Part shown: one piece after another, positions 1 through 7,898 of the stretch
Layout: every line of letters begins with the position of its first letter
Numbering within the stretch: the first letter of the stretch is position 1
Program-made: the position numbers and the translations under genes
DNA from: Aliivibrio sp. 1S175
GTDB lineage: Bacteria > Pseudomonadota > Gammaproteobacteria > Enterobacterales > Vibrionaceae
Assembly (NCBI RefSeq): GCF_001690985.1
Contig: NZ_MAJS01000090.1
Coordinates: 147,267-211,266 of the forward strand
Reading direction: 5' to 3'
Length of the DNA stretch: 64,000 nucleotides
Notes under the pieces: model-generated
What the model was told of the DNA's origin: nothing
Seen by the model: only the letters and a program-made list of their open reading frames with translations
Database searches by the model: none

Positions 1-101
1 CTGTTCATTAGCTGACCTTCGTGAATATCTTTACTTGATACCTCAAAAGCTTGGCTAGAGAAAGACGCTAAAGTAAGTAACACTAATAATGCTTTGTTCA
101 T
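1..101 (-). CDS. YbhB/YbcL-type PEBP protein, N-terminus only
   Basis: The first 33 codons of a minus-strand gene run off the left edge. They read as a signal peptide (MNKALLVLLTLASFSSQAF) followed by EVSSKDIHEGQLMN. That resembles the start of periplasmic YbhB/YbcL (phosphatidylethanolamine-binding, Raf kinase inhibitor-like) proteins, where a VSS-D---G--M segment precedes the ligand pocket. A GGAAA tract lies a few bases upstream of the ATG (99-101). The family assignment rests on this short stretch only. Confidence 0.5.
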   Translation of the reverse strand, partial: MNKALLVLLTLASFSSQAFEVSSKDIHEGQLMN

Positions 102-427
102 AATAATTTCCTTTACTTTTAGAAAGAGAGTTAAGTAAGTACAAAAACAATATTAGTCTATTTACACAGATAGAATTACCACAAAGTATCATTAATAACT
201 AATAATTAATATTAAATGATACTTATAGTAACCTTTACGTATAAGGTGTTTTATTCGATACAAAATCACAGATCAAAACATTAAATACTAAAATAGTGAA
301 CACGTAAAAAGATCGCTGATTGTAGTGACGCCCATCTAACTATTCATGTTTTTAGCTATCAACCGCTTTTAATAAGCGTATTGTGATTATTCAGATATCC
401 GTTTATATATTATTTTTAGAGGTAATT
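102..427. promoter_or_regulatory. AT-rich divergent intergenic region
   Basis: This gap separates the divergent PEBP-like gene and the small Cys-rich gene, so it should hold both promoters. It is very AT-rich. The only recognisable element is TAGTGAACACG at 294-304, related to two AAGTGAACACTT elements elsewhere in the first 4 kb. No coding sequence is seen. Confidence 0.4.
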
Positions 428-643
428 ATGAGTTTATTTTATGTTGATAAAAACGAACAAGATAATGGCGATCATGAAGTCCACACCGCAACATGCACCC
501 ACAGCCCTGGCATTACAAAGTGTGAACCACTTGGGTATCATACTGCGTGCAGTACTGCACTAAATGCAGCTAAAGAAATATACCCAAAATCAAACGGCTG
601 TTATTACTGTTCATATTCAAGCTACACTTCTGAAGATAAATAA
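428..643 (+). CDS. small Cys-rich conserved hypothetical protein
   Basis: A 71-residue protein. I chose the ATG at 428 because AGAGGTAA lies just upstream. An upstream in-frame ATG at 383 would add a hydrophobic leader but has no ribosome site. The protein has no signal peptide and contains HTATCTH, a TKCEPLGYHTAC segment and CYYC, five cysteines and several histidines in all, so metal binding is possible. I do not recognise a named family. The gene stands alone and is followed by an intrinsic terminator. Confidence 0.55.
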   Translation: MSLFYVDKNEQDNGDHEVHTATCTHSPGITKCEPLGYHTACSTALNAAKEIYPKSNGCYYCSYSSYTSEDK

Positions 644-651
644 TCACAAAT

Positions 652-690
652 AAAAAAGCCATTCAGAAATAAACTAAATGGCTTTTAGCG
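652..690 (+). terminator. intrinsic terminator
   Basis: AAAAGCCATT and AATGGCTTTT form a stem of about 10 bp, with A-rich and T-rich flanks, right after the small Cys-rich gene. The symmetry means it could stop transcription in either direction. Confidence 0.7.
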
Positions 691-755
691 CATATACTTA
701 GGAGCAATATGCTTTATGGGATAAAGATATACTAAGCTAGAATCGATCTCTGAAA

Positions 756-767
756 AAGTGAACACTT
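756..767. promoter_or_regulatory. AAGTG-AA-CACTT inverted repeat
   Basis: The perfect 5-2-5 inverted repeat AAGTGAACACTT lies about 60 bp before ygbA. An identical copy occurs at 3794-3805 upstream of the HAD gene. This is an operator candidate with no assigned protein. Confidence 0.3.
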
Positions 768-828
768 CACCCAATATCATTTCCCCTTTATACTGGTTCA
801 ATAATGACTGATTAAGAACGAGTGATGC

Positions 829-1215
829 ATGAAAACCAGCAATATTCTGCTTGGAAAGCTTAATACGGAATTTAAAACCGTTTCTGCAATGATTGAAATT
901 TATTGCAAAAAAAACCACCACTCTCACTCCTTGTGTCCAGAATGCCAAACCTTAATGGATTATGCTGAAGTACGTTTAGATCGCTGTCCATACGGTGAAA
1001 ACAAACCCACTTGTAATACCTGCCCTATCCATTGCTATAAGCCTGAGCCTAAAGAGCAGATGCGATTAGTAATGCGTTTTTCTGGTCCTCGAATGTTACT
1101 TTATCATCCAATATTAGCCATTAGACATTTACTCTCAGAAAAAAGAGTCGTTAATCCTAAGCCTTCACCTAATTGCTCTAATCGTCATATCCGCCTACAG
1201 AAAAGAGAAAAATAA
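829..1215 (+). CDS. ygbA: YgbA-family (nitrous oxide-stimulated promoter) protein
   Basis: A 128-residue cytoplasmic protein with the YgbA hallmarks: an IEIYC segment near residue 24, CPECQTLMDYAEVRLDRCPYG, CNTCPIHCY, and a C-terminal RFSGPRMLLYHPILAIRHLL. The conserved cysteines suggest a metal or Fe-S site. E. coli ygbA is induced by nitric oxide through NsrR. I find no clear NsrR palindrome here, only an AAGTGAACACTT inverted repeat upstream. The ATG at 829 gives the family-typical length; a later ATG at 889 would cut the N-terminal helix. Its stop overlaps the next ATG (TAATG), so it is co-translated with a LysR regulator. Confidence 0.8.
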   Translation: MKTSNILLGKLNTEFKTVSAMIEIYCKKNHHSHSLCPECQTLMDYAEVRLDRCPYGENKPTCNTCPIHCYKPEPKEQMRLVMRFSGPRMLLYHPILAIRHLLSEKRVVNPKPSPNCSNRHIRLQKREK

Positions 1216-2096
1216 TGAATTGGACATTAGATCAACTCAATGCCTTTGTTACTTCAGTTAAATGTGGTTCATTCTCTGCCGCTGCACGTAAAATGGGGAA
1301 GGCACAGTCTCGAATAAGTACCGCAATTGCAAATTTAGAAGCTGACCTTGGATTTGATCTATTCGATAGAAGTGCACGCTTACCTGTTTTAACACAAGAT
1401 GGCGAAGATATGTTTATTGAGGCTCAGGCAATTCTTGAACAGTGTGAACGCCTACAAGCTCGTGCAGATACAGCTGCGACCGGTGAAGAAATAGCATTAA
1501 CGGTTGCTTTGGATGAAGCCGTTCCTATTGATGTATTTGAGGATTTCTTCCAAAAAATATCGGTTACTTTTCCTTTATTAAAATTGACAATTATTAATGG
1601 GTCTCAAGCAGATATTGCAAAATGGGTAGAAGAAAAAAAAGCTGACCTTGGCTTTTTATTTCGCGTGAATACTTTATCTGATTCGTTAGAATACCGCGCT
1701 CTTGGCTTTTTCAATCAAGCATTGGTCGTCTCCCCAGAACATCCTCTTGCTGAACACAAGACCCCGACTCTCATCCAGTTAAACCAACACCGACAATTAG
1801 TTATTCGAGATAGAGTTGGTCACTCACATGAAAAAGCCATCTCTGCCAATCATTGGTACATCGACAGTTATTATTACATAACCGCATTAGTGATCCGTAA
1901 TGTTGGTTGGGCTCTCGTTCCTGAACACGTATTAGAATCTGAATGGTATCAAAACAAAACCATTCGATTGTCGACTTACCATATTCCAGATGCCTTGCAG
2001 ATTGAAATTGGAGTGGTAAAACGTCGTGATAGTGGCATAGGTAATGCCATGGAATGGATGTTAGACGAGATTGAACATACTTTTGAAAAGTTATAG
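1215..2096 (+). CDS. LysR-family transcriptional regulator
   Basis: A 293-residue protein with an N-terminal LysR winged helix-turn-helix (about 1-62: LDQLNAFVTSVKCGSFSAAARKMG, then the ISTAIANLEADLG recognition region) and a substrate-binding-like effector domain (about 88-293). The start overlaps the ygbA stop. The next gene follows after 12 bp, so ygbA, this gene and the SGNH hydrolase look like one operon. The target and inducer cannot be read from the sequence. Because the gene is within rather than divergent from its neighbours, its regulon may lie elsewhere. Confidence 0.85.
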   Translation: MNWTLDQLNAFVTSVKCGSFSAAARKMGKAQSRISTAIANLEADLGFDLFDRSARLPVLTQDGEDMFIEAQAILEQCERLQARADTAATGEEIALTVALDEAVPIDVFEDFFQKISVTFPLLKLTIINGSQADIAKWVEEKKADLGFLFRVNTLSDSLEYRALGFFNQALVVSPEHPLAEHKTPTLIQLNQHRQLVIRDRVGHSHEKAISANHWYIDSYYYITALVIRNVGWALVPEHVLESEWYQNKTIRLSTYHIPDALQIEIGVVKRRDSGIGNAMEWMLDEIEHTFEKL

Positions 2097-2108
2097 AGAC
2101 AACTACCA

Positions 2109-2939
2109 ATGAAAACAAAACTAACCGCTTATTTACTGAAAAATGATAGCATTGATTTATATGATCTTTTTCACCAATTTCAATCTATCTCAGTGTATAC
2201 ATTAATCAATGAGCTACATGCTTTAAAAGAAGAACTACAACTCACCACCAAACTAAGCTCTCTTACCTCTCAGATTGATGGACTATTGCCAAAACTGGGT
2301 GCCATTGAAGATCCAACCCAGCAAGTTAAGTTTCTTTGCAAAGAAATAGATATCGCTCAACGAGGACATAGCATGAGCCGTTATATTCATTTAGTCGACT
2401 CACATCAGACATTTACGCCTGAAGTAGATATGGTTCTATTTGGTGACTCAATTACTGAATGGGGACCATGGCAAGATGTTTTTACTCACATTCCGCACGT
2501 AAACCGAGGAATTGCTGGTGACACCACGTTTGGAATGTTACGTCGAATAGAAACGACACTAGCCGTTAAACCTAAACTCATTTCAATCATGGCAGGGATC
2601 AACGATTTATCTCAAGGTTTTACTGTTGATTCTGTTTTTGATAATTACATCGCAATGCTAACTTATTGGCAAAAGAATGATTGTCCTATATTGGTTCAAA
2701 GCACTTTATATTGTGGTAATAAACTCGCTCATTTAAACCCAAAAGTGACAGCGTTAAACTCTCGTTTAGAATCTTATTGTCAGCAACACAATATTCATTA
2801 TTTGAACGTTAATCAGATCCTGAGTCCTAATAGCTTCTTATCGAATGAATTTACCTGTGATGATCTACATTTAAACGCTAATGCCTATTCTGCTTGGATT
2901 AAAGTACTTCAACCTAAATTAGAAACTCTATTATCTTAA
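2109..2939 (+). CDS. SGNH/GDSL-family hydrolase
   Basis: A 276-residue esterase/lipase-like protein. Block I is FGDSITEWG (Ser114 nucleophile). Block II is RGIAGDT (about 133-139). Block III is GIND (Asn165). Block V is the D251-D-L-H254 dyad near the C-terminus, so the full SGNH set is present. The first 90 residues are a helical extension outside the hydrolase fold. No signal peptide is seen, so it is probably cytoplasmic. Bacterial members include acetylhydrolases and PAF-acetylhydrolase-like enzymes; the substrate is unknown. It is the last gene of the ygbA-LysR operon and ends at a strong terminator. Confidence 0.8.
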   Translation: MKTKLTAYLLKNDSIDLYDLFHQFQSISVYTLINELHALKEELQLTTKLSSLTSQIDGLLPKLGAIEDPTQQVKFLCKEIDIAQRGHSMSRYIHLVDSHQTFTPEVDMVLFGDSITEWGPWQDVFTHIPHVNRGIAGDTTFGMLRRIETTLAVKPKLISIMAGINDLSQGFTVDSVFDNYIAMLTYWQKNDCPILVQSTLYCGNKLAHLNPKVTALNSRLESYCQQHNIHYLNVNQILSPNSFLSNEFTCDDLHLNANAYSAWIKVLQPKLETLLS

Positions 2940-2970
2940 TCCTGATCATATCTACTGATACACGTTAAAC

Positions 2971-3010
2971 AAAAAAGGCGGACACTACACAGTGATCCGC
3001 CTTTCTTTTA
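2971..3010. terminator. bidirectional intrinsic terminator
   Basis: AAAGGCGGA(C/T)CACT-type arms around an ACAC loop, with an A-run on the left and a T-run on the right. It sits between the convergent SGNH hydrolase and HAD phosphatase genes. Confidence 0.85.
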
Positions 3011-3037
3011 CTTCTACATTATTTAGTTCAAAACAAG

Positions 3038-3697
3038 CTAGGCTTTGCGGTTTTTTAAATCAACCAACACATCAATCATAGACGGTAGGATTTGATGACC
3101 AAGTTTGATGACCTCTGCACTTGGCTCTACTAAATCTGGGATTTGATAGGTGATCATATTTGCTGCAACGGCGGCGTGAGTTCCGTTATTAGAGTCTTCA
3201 AATGCAAGGCATACTTCAGGAGCAATACCTAAACGCTCTGCCGCTAAGAAATAGATTTCAGGATGAGGTTTGCCATGCTCAACTTCACACCCCGTCGCTA
3301 ATACATCAAAATAACCATCAAGACCGGCTAATTCCAATTTTTTAATTGCAATATCATGCTGTGTAGATGTCGCAACCGCCATTGGGATTTCATTTGCTTT
3401 TAGCCACTCTAGTAGCTCAATAATCCCTTCTTTTACTGGGATAGCTTGATGCTTAACTACAGCAGTGTAACGTACTCGCCACTCTTGATTTAATGCTGGG
3501 TAGTCAACACTTGGTCCATAACCTTCGCGAAACAGTTGTTCAATACGCTTTGCATTACAGCCAATAATAGAAAGATACAGTTCTTCAATAAATGGAACAT
3601 TTTGAGCTTCACATGCCTCTTTAAAGATCCCCATACACACACGTTCAGTGTCTAATAGCAGTCCATCCATATCGAAAATTGCAGCTTGAAATGTCAT
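3038..3697 (-). CDS. HAD-superfamily phosphatase (beta-phosphoglucomutase-like)
   Basis: A 219-residue HAD subfamily IA hydrolase. Motif I is FDMDGLLLDTE (Asp9 nucleophile, Asp11 acid/base). Motif II is VATSTQHD, motif III Lys is in EHGKPHPEIY, and motif IV is AFEDSNNG. The helical cap between motifs I and II is the short C1 type found in beta-phosphoglucomutase and sugar-phosphate phosphatases such as YniC. The specific substrate is not determinable. The gene is monocistronic, and an AAGTGAACACTT element lies about 100 bp upstream. Confidence 0.85.
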   Translation of the reverse strand: MTFQAAIFDMDGLLLDTERVCMGIFKEACEAQNVPFIEELYLSIIGCNAKRIEQLFREGYGPSVDYPALNQEWRVRYTAVVKHQAIPVKEGIIELLEWLKANEIPMAVATSTQHDIAIKKLELAGLDGYFDVLATGCEVEHGKPHPEIYFLAAERLGIAPEVCLAFEDSNNGTHAAVAANMITYQIPDLVEPSAEVIKLGHQILPSMIDVLVDLKNRKA

Positions 3698-3793
3698 GAG
3701 AAACCTTATGTATTAATAACAAAATAATAGAATGCGTTACGCATACCTTGTATGCACTGAGGCGTTATATTAAGTGAAAATACACATCAAAAA

Positions 3794-3805
3794 AAGTGAA
3801 CACTT
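3794..3805. promoter_or_regulatory. AAGTG-AA-CACTT inverted repeat (second copy)
   Basis: Identical to the element at 756-767. It lies between the HAD gene and the LysE-family gene, upstream of the HAD start. Confidence 0.3.
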
Positions 3806-3851
3806 AATATCAATCTATTTCCTCTTTCGTATCAATGACTAAACAAGGAAT

Positions 3852-4466
3852 TTAAGTATAAAAAACAACCCGCACTGCCAATAAAATAAGCACAACACCA
3901 GAAAGGCGATCTATCCATTTAGCTTGGGCTCTTAACTTATCAACAATTTTAGGTGCCGACAGCAAACAGCTAATAATGGTGTACCACAGACCATCAACAA
4001 TAATAGGCGTAATCACTATAATTGCTTTATCTAATGGGTCATTACCTACAGCCACAAATTGACTGAACAATGCGATAAAAAATAAAGCGATCTTAGGATT
4101 CAAAAGAGAGATAAGTAAACCTTCTTTTGCCGATTCAATAAGACTTACTTGCTCACCAGATTCTAACTTTGCGGCAATACCTCCTGTTGATCGTAATGCT
4201 CCGTAGCCTAAATAAGCCAAGTAAGCGGCCCCAAAATAACTGATCGTTTTAAACAATATTGGGGATTGTTGCAGTACCACCGCCAAGCCAATAACCGTCA
4301 CAAAAGCATAAATACCAATACCGACCGAATGTGCCCATGCAGCTGCAATACCATTAATTCGTCGGCCAGATAACGTGTGCTTTGCAACAGTCGCCAGACT
4401 CGGCCCTGGTGACATTGCTCCAAGCATTGATACTAATAATAATGAAAACCAAATAGTTAATGTCAT
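3852..4466 (-). CDS. LysE/RhtB-family amino-acid exporter
   Basis: A 204-residue, highly hydrophobic inner-membrane protein with about six membrane segments. The N-terminal MLGAMSPGPSLATVAKHTLSGRRINGIAAAWAHSVG is the LysE/RhtB signature (PGP motif, then a glycine-rich second helix). This family exports amino acids or analogues in exchange for protons. The size is typical (about 205-210). It is a single gene, divergent from an outer-membrane protein gene. The substrate cannot be inferred. Confidence 0.85.
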   Translation of the reverse strand: MTLTIWFSLLLVSMLGAMSPGPSLATVAKHTLSGRRINGIAAAWAHSVGIGIYAFVTVIGLAVVLQQSPILFKTISYFGAAYLAYLGYGALRSTGGIAAKLESGEQVSLIESAKEGLLISLLNPKIALFFIALFSQFVAVGNDPLDKAIIVITPIIVDGLWYTIISCLLSAPKIVDKLRAQAKWIDRLSGVVLILLAVRVVFYT

Positions 4467-4542
4467 TTCAATCCTTAATTTACTTTACAACCTTGTCTCA
4501 TTCACAATAAAATCGCGCATTAGGTAAAAAAACGAGCTTATA

Positions 4543-5067
4543 ATGAAAAGGTTACTCCCATTTTTGTTGCTAGGTGCAACAACCTCTGCACAAGCTACAG
4601 ACACTTTACACCAAATCTACATTCAGCCAAGCTTTGCTAACCTGAAAATTGATGACTCACATGGTAGTGGTTTAATGACTCAAGTTGGTTATAACTATCA
4701 TTTCGCACCAATGCTTGCGATGGATCTAAGTTACTACATGACAGCATCAATGAATGATATTGTAACCAATAATGATAAAGCATCAGCGACAGGTGCCACT
4801 ATTGCTGCAAAAATGTATTTTCCTATGTCTTATTACGGCTCTTTCTATGGAAAGTTTGGCTTAAACCACACCAATGTTGAATATCAATATAAGGTAAATA
4901 ATCAAACCTTAAAACAAGAGGCGGAGTCAACTAAACCTTATGTTGCTGTAGGTACAACAATGATGCTGCTTCCTTCTGTAAGCTTCAATCTTGAATATCA
5001 ATATATGTCACTCGCTTCTGACGATTACATCTCTTCAATTGGTGCTGGCGTAAACTTCATGTTTTAA
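4543..5067 (+). CDS. small outer-membrane beta-barrel protein
   Basis: A 174-residue exported protein. Residues 1-18 are a signal peptide ending AQA. The rest is alternating amphipathic strands with aromatic girdles (YNYHFAPMLAMDLSYYMT, YGSFYGKFGLNHTNVEYQY, VSFNLEYQYMSL) and a final GAGVNFMF ending in Phe, the usual barrel insertion signal. This fits an eight-stranded OmpX/OmpA-like (porin-like opacity) barrel. The function is unknown. It is monocistronic and convergent with fruA across a strong terminator. Confidence 0.75.
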   Translation: MKRLLPFLLLGATTSAQATDTLHQIYIQPSFANLKIDDSHGSGLMTQVGYNYHFAPMLAMDLSYYMTASMNDIVTNNDKASATGATIAAKMYFPMSYYGSFYGKFGLNHTNVEYQYKVNNQTLKQEAESTKPYVAVGTTMMLLPSVSFNLEYQYMSLASDDYISSIGAGVNFMF

Positions 5068-5084
5068 GGACAATCACCAAACAT

Positions 5085-5130
5085 AAAAAATGGGCGCTTC
5101 CAATACACTTGGAAGCGCCCATTTTGTTTT
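5085..5130. terminator. strong bidirectional intrinsic terminator
   Basis: TGGGCGCTTCCAA and TTGGAAGCGCCCA form a stem of about 13 bp around a short loop, flanked by AAAAAA and TTTTGTTTT. It separates the barrel gene from the end of fruA. Confidence 0.9.
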
Positions 5131-5144
5131 AAATTATCTGTTTA

Positions 5145-6884
5145 TTACGCAGCGACCACTTCTTTCGCATCCGCTTTATTTTTCAAGAAAGCATAAGTGA
5201 AACCCGTTACCGCAGTACCTGCTGCAATTGCTACCAAGTACATGAATACTGGTGTAATCGCGTTTGGAATAAGAAGTACGAACAGACCACCGTGTGGAGC
5301 AAGTAGTTGTGCACCAAATAGCATAGATAGACCACCGGTTAATGCACCACCTGCCATACAGCTTGGAATAACACGCATTGGATCTTTCGCTGCAAATGGA
5401 ATCGCACCTTCAGAGATAAAGCATAAGCCAAGCACAAATGAGGCTTTACCTGCTTCACGCTCACCGGCTTCAAACTTGTTCTTAGCAAGGAATGTCGCTA
5501 AACCCATACCTAGCGCAGGAACCATACCAGCCGCCATAATAGCCGCCATTGGACCGTACGTTTGTGAAGCCAGAAGACCAACACCAAATGTATATGCTGC
5601 TTTGTTTACTGGACCACCTAAGTCGAAACACATCATACAACCAAGAATAACACCCAGTAATACCGCATTAGTTGAACCCATGTTGTTTAGGAACTCTGTC
5701 AGTGCAGACATGATACCTGCTACAGGGCCACCAACAATGTAAACCATTACTAGACCGGTGAATAAACTCGCCACGAATGGAATGATTAAAATTGGCTTAA
5801 GTGCTTCCATTGATTGAGGAAGGGACACTTTGTCTGCAATGAATTTTGCCGCATAACCCGCAATGAAACCAGCCGCGATACCACCAAGGAAACCAGCGCC
5901 AGTTGAGCTAGCCAACATACCCCCGATTAAACCTGGCGCTAAACCAGGACGGTCAGCAATTGAGAACGCAATGAAACCGGCAAGAACAGGGATCATTAAC
6001 GCAAATGCCGCGCCACCACCAATATCCATTAATGTAGCAGCGATTGTGCCCGGCTCTTTAAATGCTTCGATACCAAATACAAAAGACAGTGCAATCAACA
6101 AACCACCAGCGATAACAACAGGAAGCATGTGTGATACCCCTGTCATAAGGTGTTTGTACATGCCTTTATTCTCTTCGGTTTGAGAAGATTGCGCTTTACT
6201 TGATGATTGGAAAACAGTCGCATCAGAGAAAGCTTTACCCATTTCTTGTTCTGTTTTCTTTAGTGCTAAACCTGTGCTTGTTTTATACAAGCGCTTACCA
6301 TTGAAGCGATCAAGGGCGACTTCGATATCCGCAGCGATGATGACTAAATCAGCCTCTGCAATTTCTTGGTCAGTTAACTGATTTTTTGCACCCACAGAGC
6401 CACGAGTTTCTACTTTAATAATGTGGCCTTGACGTTTACCTTCTTCTTCTAGCGCTTCTGCCGCCATGAAAGTATGCGCAACACCCGTTGGACATGCAGT
6501 AATCGCAACGATTTTCTTAGGACCTGTCGCATCAGCGGTAACCGTTGACGTTGTCACAACATCAGATTCGGTTAATTCCACGGCCTTATTCACTGCATCT
6601 TCTAGCCATGCTTTAGGGTCTGTTGTACATTCTGAAATTGAGCCTTGATATACTTTTTTACCTACAAATCGAGTGTTATCTACCGTTGTATTTGCTGCAA
6701 TAATAATGGCATCTGCAGAATCAATGACTTCTTGTGTTAATACATCAACAGGTAACACGCTTGATTGACATTCAATCGATGCTTTCCAGTTCAGTTTTGT
6801 TGCTGCTTGTTCTAATAAACCCGCAGCAATAATGCTGTTTGCTACACCACTTGGGCATGCTGTTACGATAGCTATGTTTTTCAT
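5145..6884 (-). CDS. fruA: PTS fructose transporter, EIIB'BC
   Basis: A 579-residue membrane permease that imports fructose and phosphorylates it to fructose 1-phosphate. Domains in order: a degenerate IIB' (about 1-100), a catalytic IIB (about 123-220) with the phosphocysteine in ITACPTGVAHTFMAAEAL (Cys131), a linker, then a IIC membrane domain (about 240-570) of about nine helices. The length matches E. coli FruA (563). AAGGA precedes the ATG. It is the last gene of fruB-fruK-fruA, 30 bp after fruK, so FruB phosphorylates it and FruK uses its product. Confidence 0.95.
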   Translation of the reverse strand: MKNIAIVTACPSGVANSIIAAGLLEQAATKLNWKASIECQSSVLPVDVLTQEVIDSADAIIIAANTTVDNTRFVGKKVYQGSISECTTDPKAWLEDAVNKAVELTESDVVTTSTVTADATGPKKIVAITACPTGVAHTFMAAEALEEEGKRQGHIIKVETRGSVGAKNQLTDQEIAEADLVIIAADIEVALDRFNGKRLYKTSTGLALKKTEQEMGKAFSDATVFQSSSKAQSSQTEENKGMYKHLMTGVSHMLPVVIAGGLLIALSFVFGIEAFKEPGTIAATLMDIGGGAAFALMIPVLAGFIAFSIADRPGLAPGLIGGMLASSTGAGFLGGIAAGFIAGYAAKFIADKVSLPQSMEALKPILIIPFVASLFTGLVMVYIVGGPVAGIMSALTEFLNNMGSTNAVLLGVILGCMMCFDLGGPVNKAAYTFGVGLLASQTYGPMAAIMAAGMVPALGMGLATFLAKNKFEAGEREAGKASFVLGLCFISEGAIPFAAKDPMRVIPSCMAGGALTGGLSMLFGAQLLAPHGGLFVLLIPNAITPVFMYLVAIAAGTAVTGFTYAFLKNKADAKEVVAA

Positions 6885-6914
6885 AATTTGTCCTTAATCT
6901 ATGACTAAACGTGA

Positions 6915-7895
6915 TTACACGTTTGAAGAAATAGGGTTGTGTAGGGTTACTTGTTGTTGTAATTCTTTTACGTCTTCGATATTTGGTACACCAACGCCAA
7001 CCTGCGATACAGCTAAAGCAGATAAAGCGGTAGCAAAAGATAATATTTGTGAACGATCCCAATCTTGCTGCATGTGACCCCAACAAAGGCCAGCAACTAA
7101 CGTATCACCAGCACCTACCGTGCTTACCACATTCATTTTAGGTGGTTGGGAATACATCCACTCTGGTTGCTCTTGGTCATTTTTCCCAAGCCACATTACG
7201 CCTTTAGAGCCTAACGACACGACGATATTTTCTATGCCTTTTTGTGCAAGATCTTGAGCGGCTTGTTGGCATGCCTCTGGTGTATCTAATTCACGACCAA
7301 CAAACTCAGATAACTCTTCATCGTTTGGTTTAATTAACCAAGGGTGAGCGTCTAAACCTGCAGCCAATGCAGCACGACTGCTATCAAATAAGACTTTTTT
7401 ACCCATTTGATGCAGCTTTTCAATCCACTCAGCACACTGTTCAGGAGAAATGCCTCTTGCTAAGCTGCCAGCTAATACGAAGAATTCATGTGTTTTTGCT
7501 AATTCAAACAAACGAACTTCAAACTCGGCAATTGCTTGTTCAGAGACTTCAACACCCGGAAAGTTGATATCACTCACTCGACCATCTTGCTCTACTAATT
7601 TCACATTAATGCGAGTTGCACCATCGACACGAATGAACTCATCATTGGCTTTCATCTCTTCAAACAGTTGACAGAATAGCTCTTCATTATCACGGCCTAA
7701 AAAGCCAGTAACCGTCACTTCAGCACCTAAGTCAGACAGCACTTTAGCAACGTTTACGCCTTTACCCGCCGCATGAAGTGAGCCTTTACTAACTAAACTC
7801 ACAGAGCCAACCGATAACGCATCTAAACTGCCCGTTAAATCTAACGCAGGGTTTAGCGTGATAGTAACTACTTTGCTTTTTGAATTAAGACTCAT
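6915..7895 (-). CDS. fruK: 1-phosphofructokinase
   Basis: Converts fructose 1-phosphate to fructose 1,6-bisphosphate with ATP. The PfkB-family fold carries a substrate segment (LHAAGKGVNVAKVL, about 41-54 counted from the upstream TTG) and the C-terminal VGAGDTLVAG signature whose Asp is the catalytic base. I place the start at the ATG at 7895, eight bases after GAGGG; one more upstream codon (TTG) is in frame but less likely. The stop of fruB lies four bases before the ATG, so translation is probably coupled. Confidence 0.93.
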   Translation of the reverse strand: MSLNSKSKVVTITLNPALDLTGSLDALSVGSVSLVSKGSLHAAGKGVNVAKVLSDLGAEVTVTGFLGRDNEELFCQLFEEMKANDEFIRVDGATRINVKLVEQDGRVSDINFPGVEVSEQAIAEFEVRLFELAKTHEFFVLAGSLARGISPEQCAEWIEKLHQMGKKVLFDSSRAALAAGLDAHPWLIKPNDEELSEFVGRELDTPEACQQAAQDLAQKGIENIVVSLGSKGVMWLGKNDQEQPEWMYSQPPKMNVVSTVGAGDTLVAGLCWGHMQQDWDRSQILSFATALSALAVSQVGVGVPNIEDVKELQQQVTLHNPISSNV

Positions 7896-7898
7896 CAA

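Noticed and set aside
685..948. Minus-strand 87-codon frame overlapping ygbA
   Set aside because: It overlaps a well-supported family gene on the other strand and has no ribosome site or recognisable motif.
5197..5742. 181-codon plus-strand frame inside fruA
   Set aside because: It is the antisense shadow of the FruA membrane domain, rich in Pro, Ala and Ile as such shadows are.
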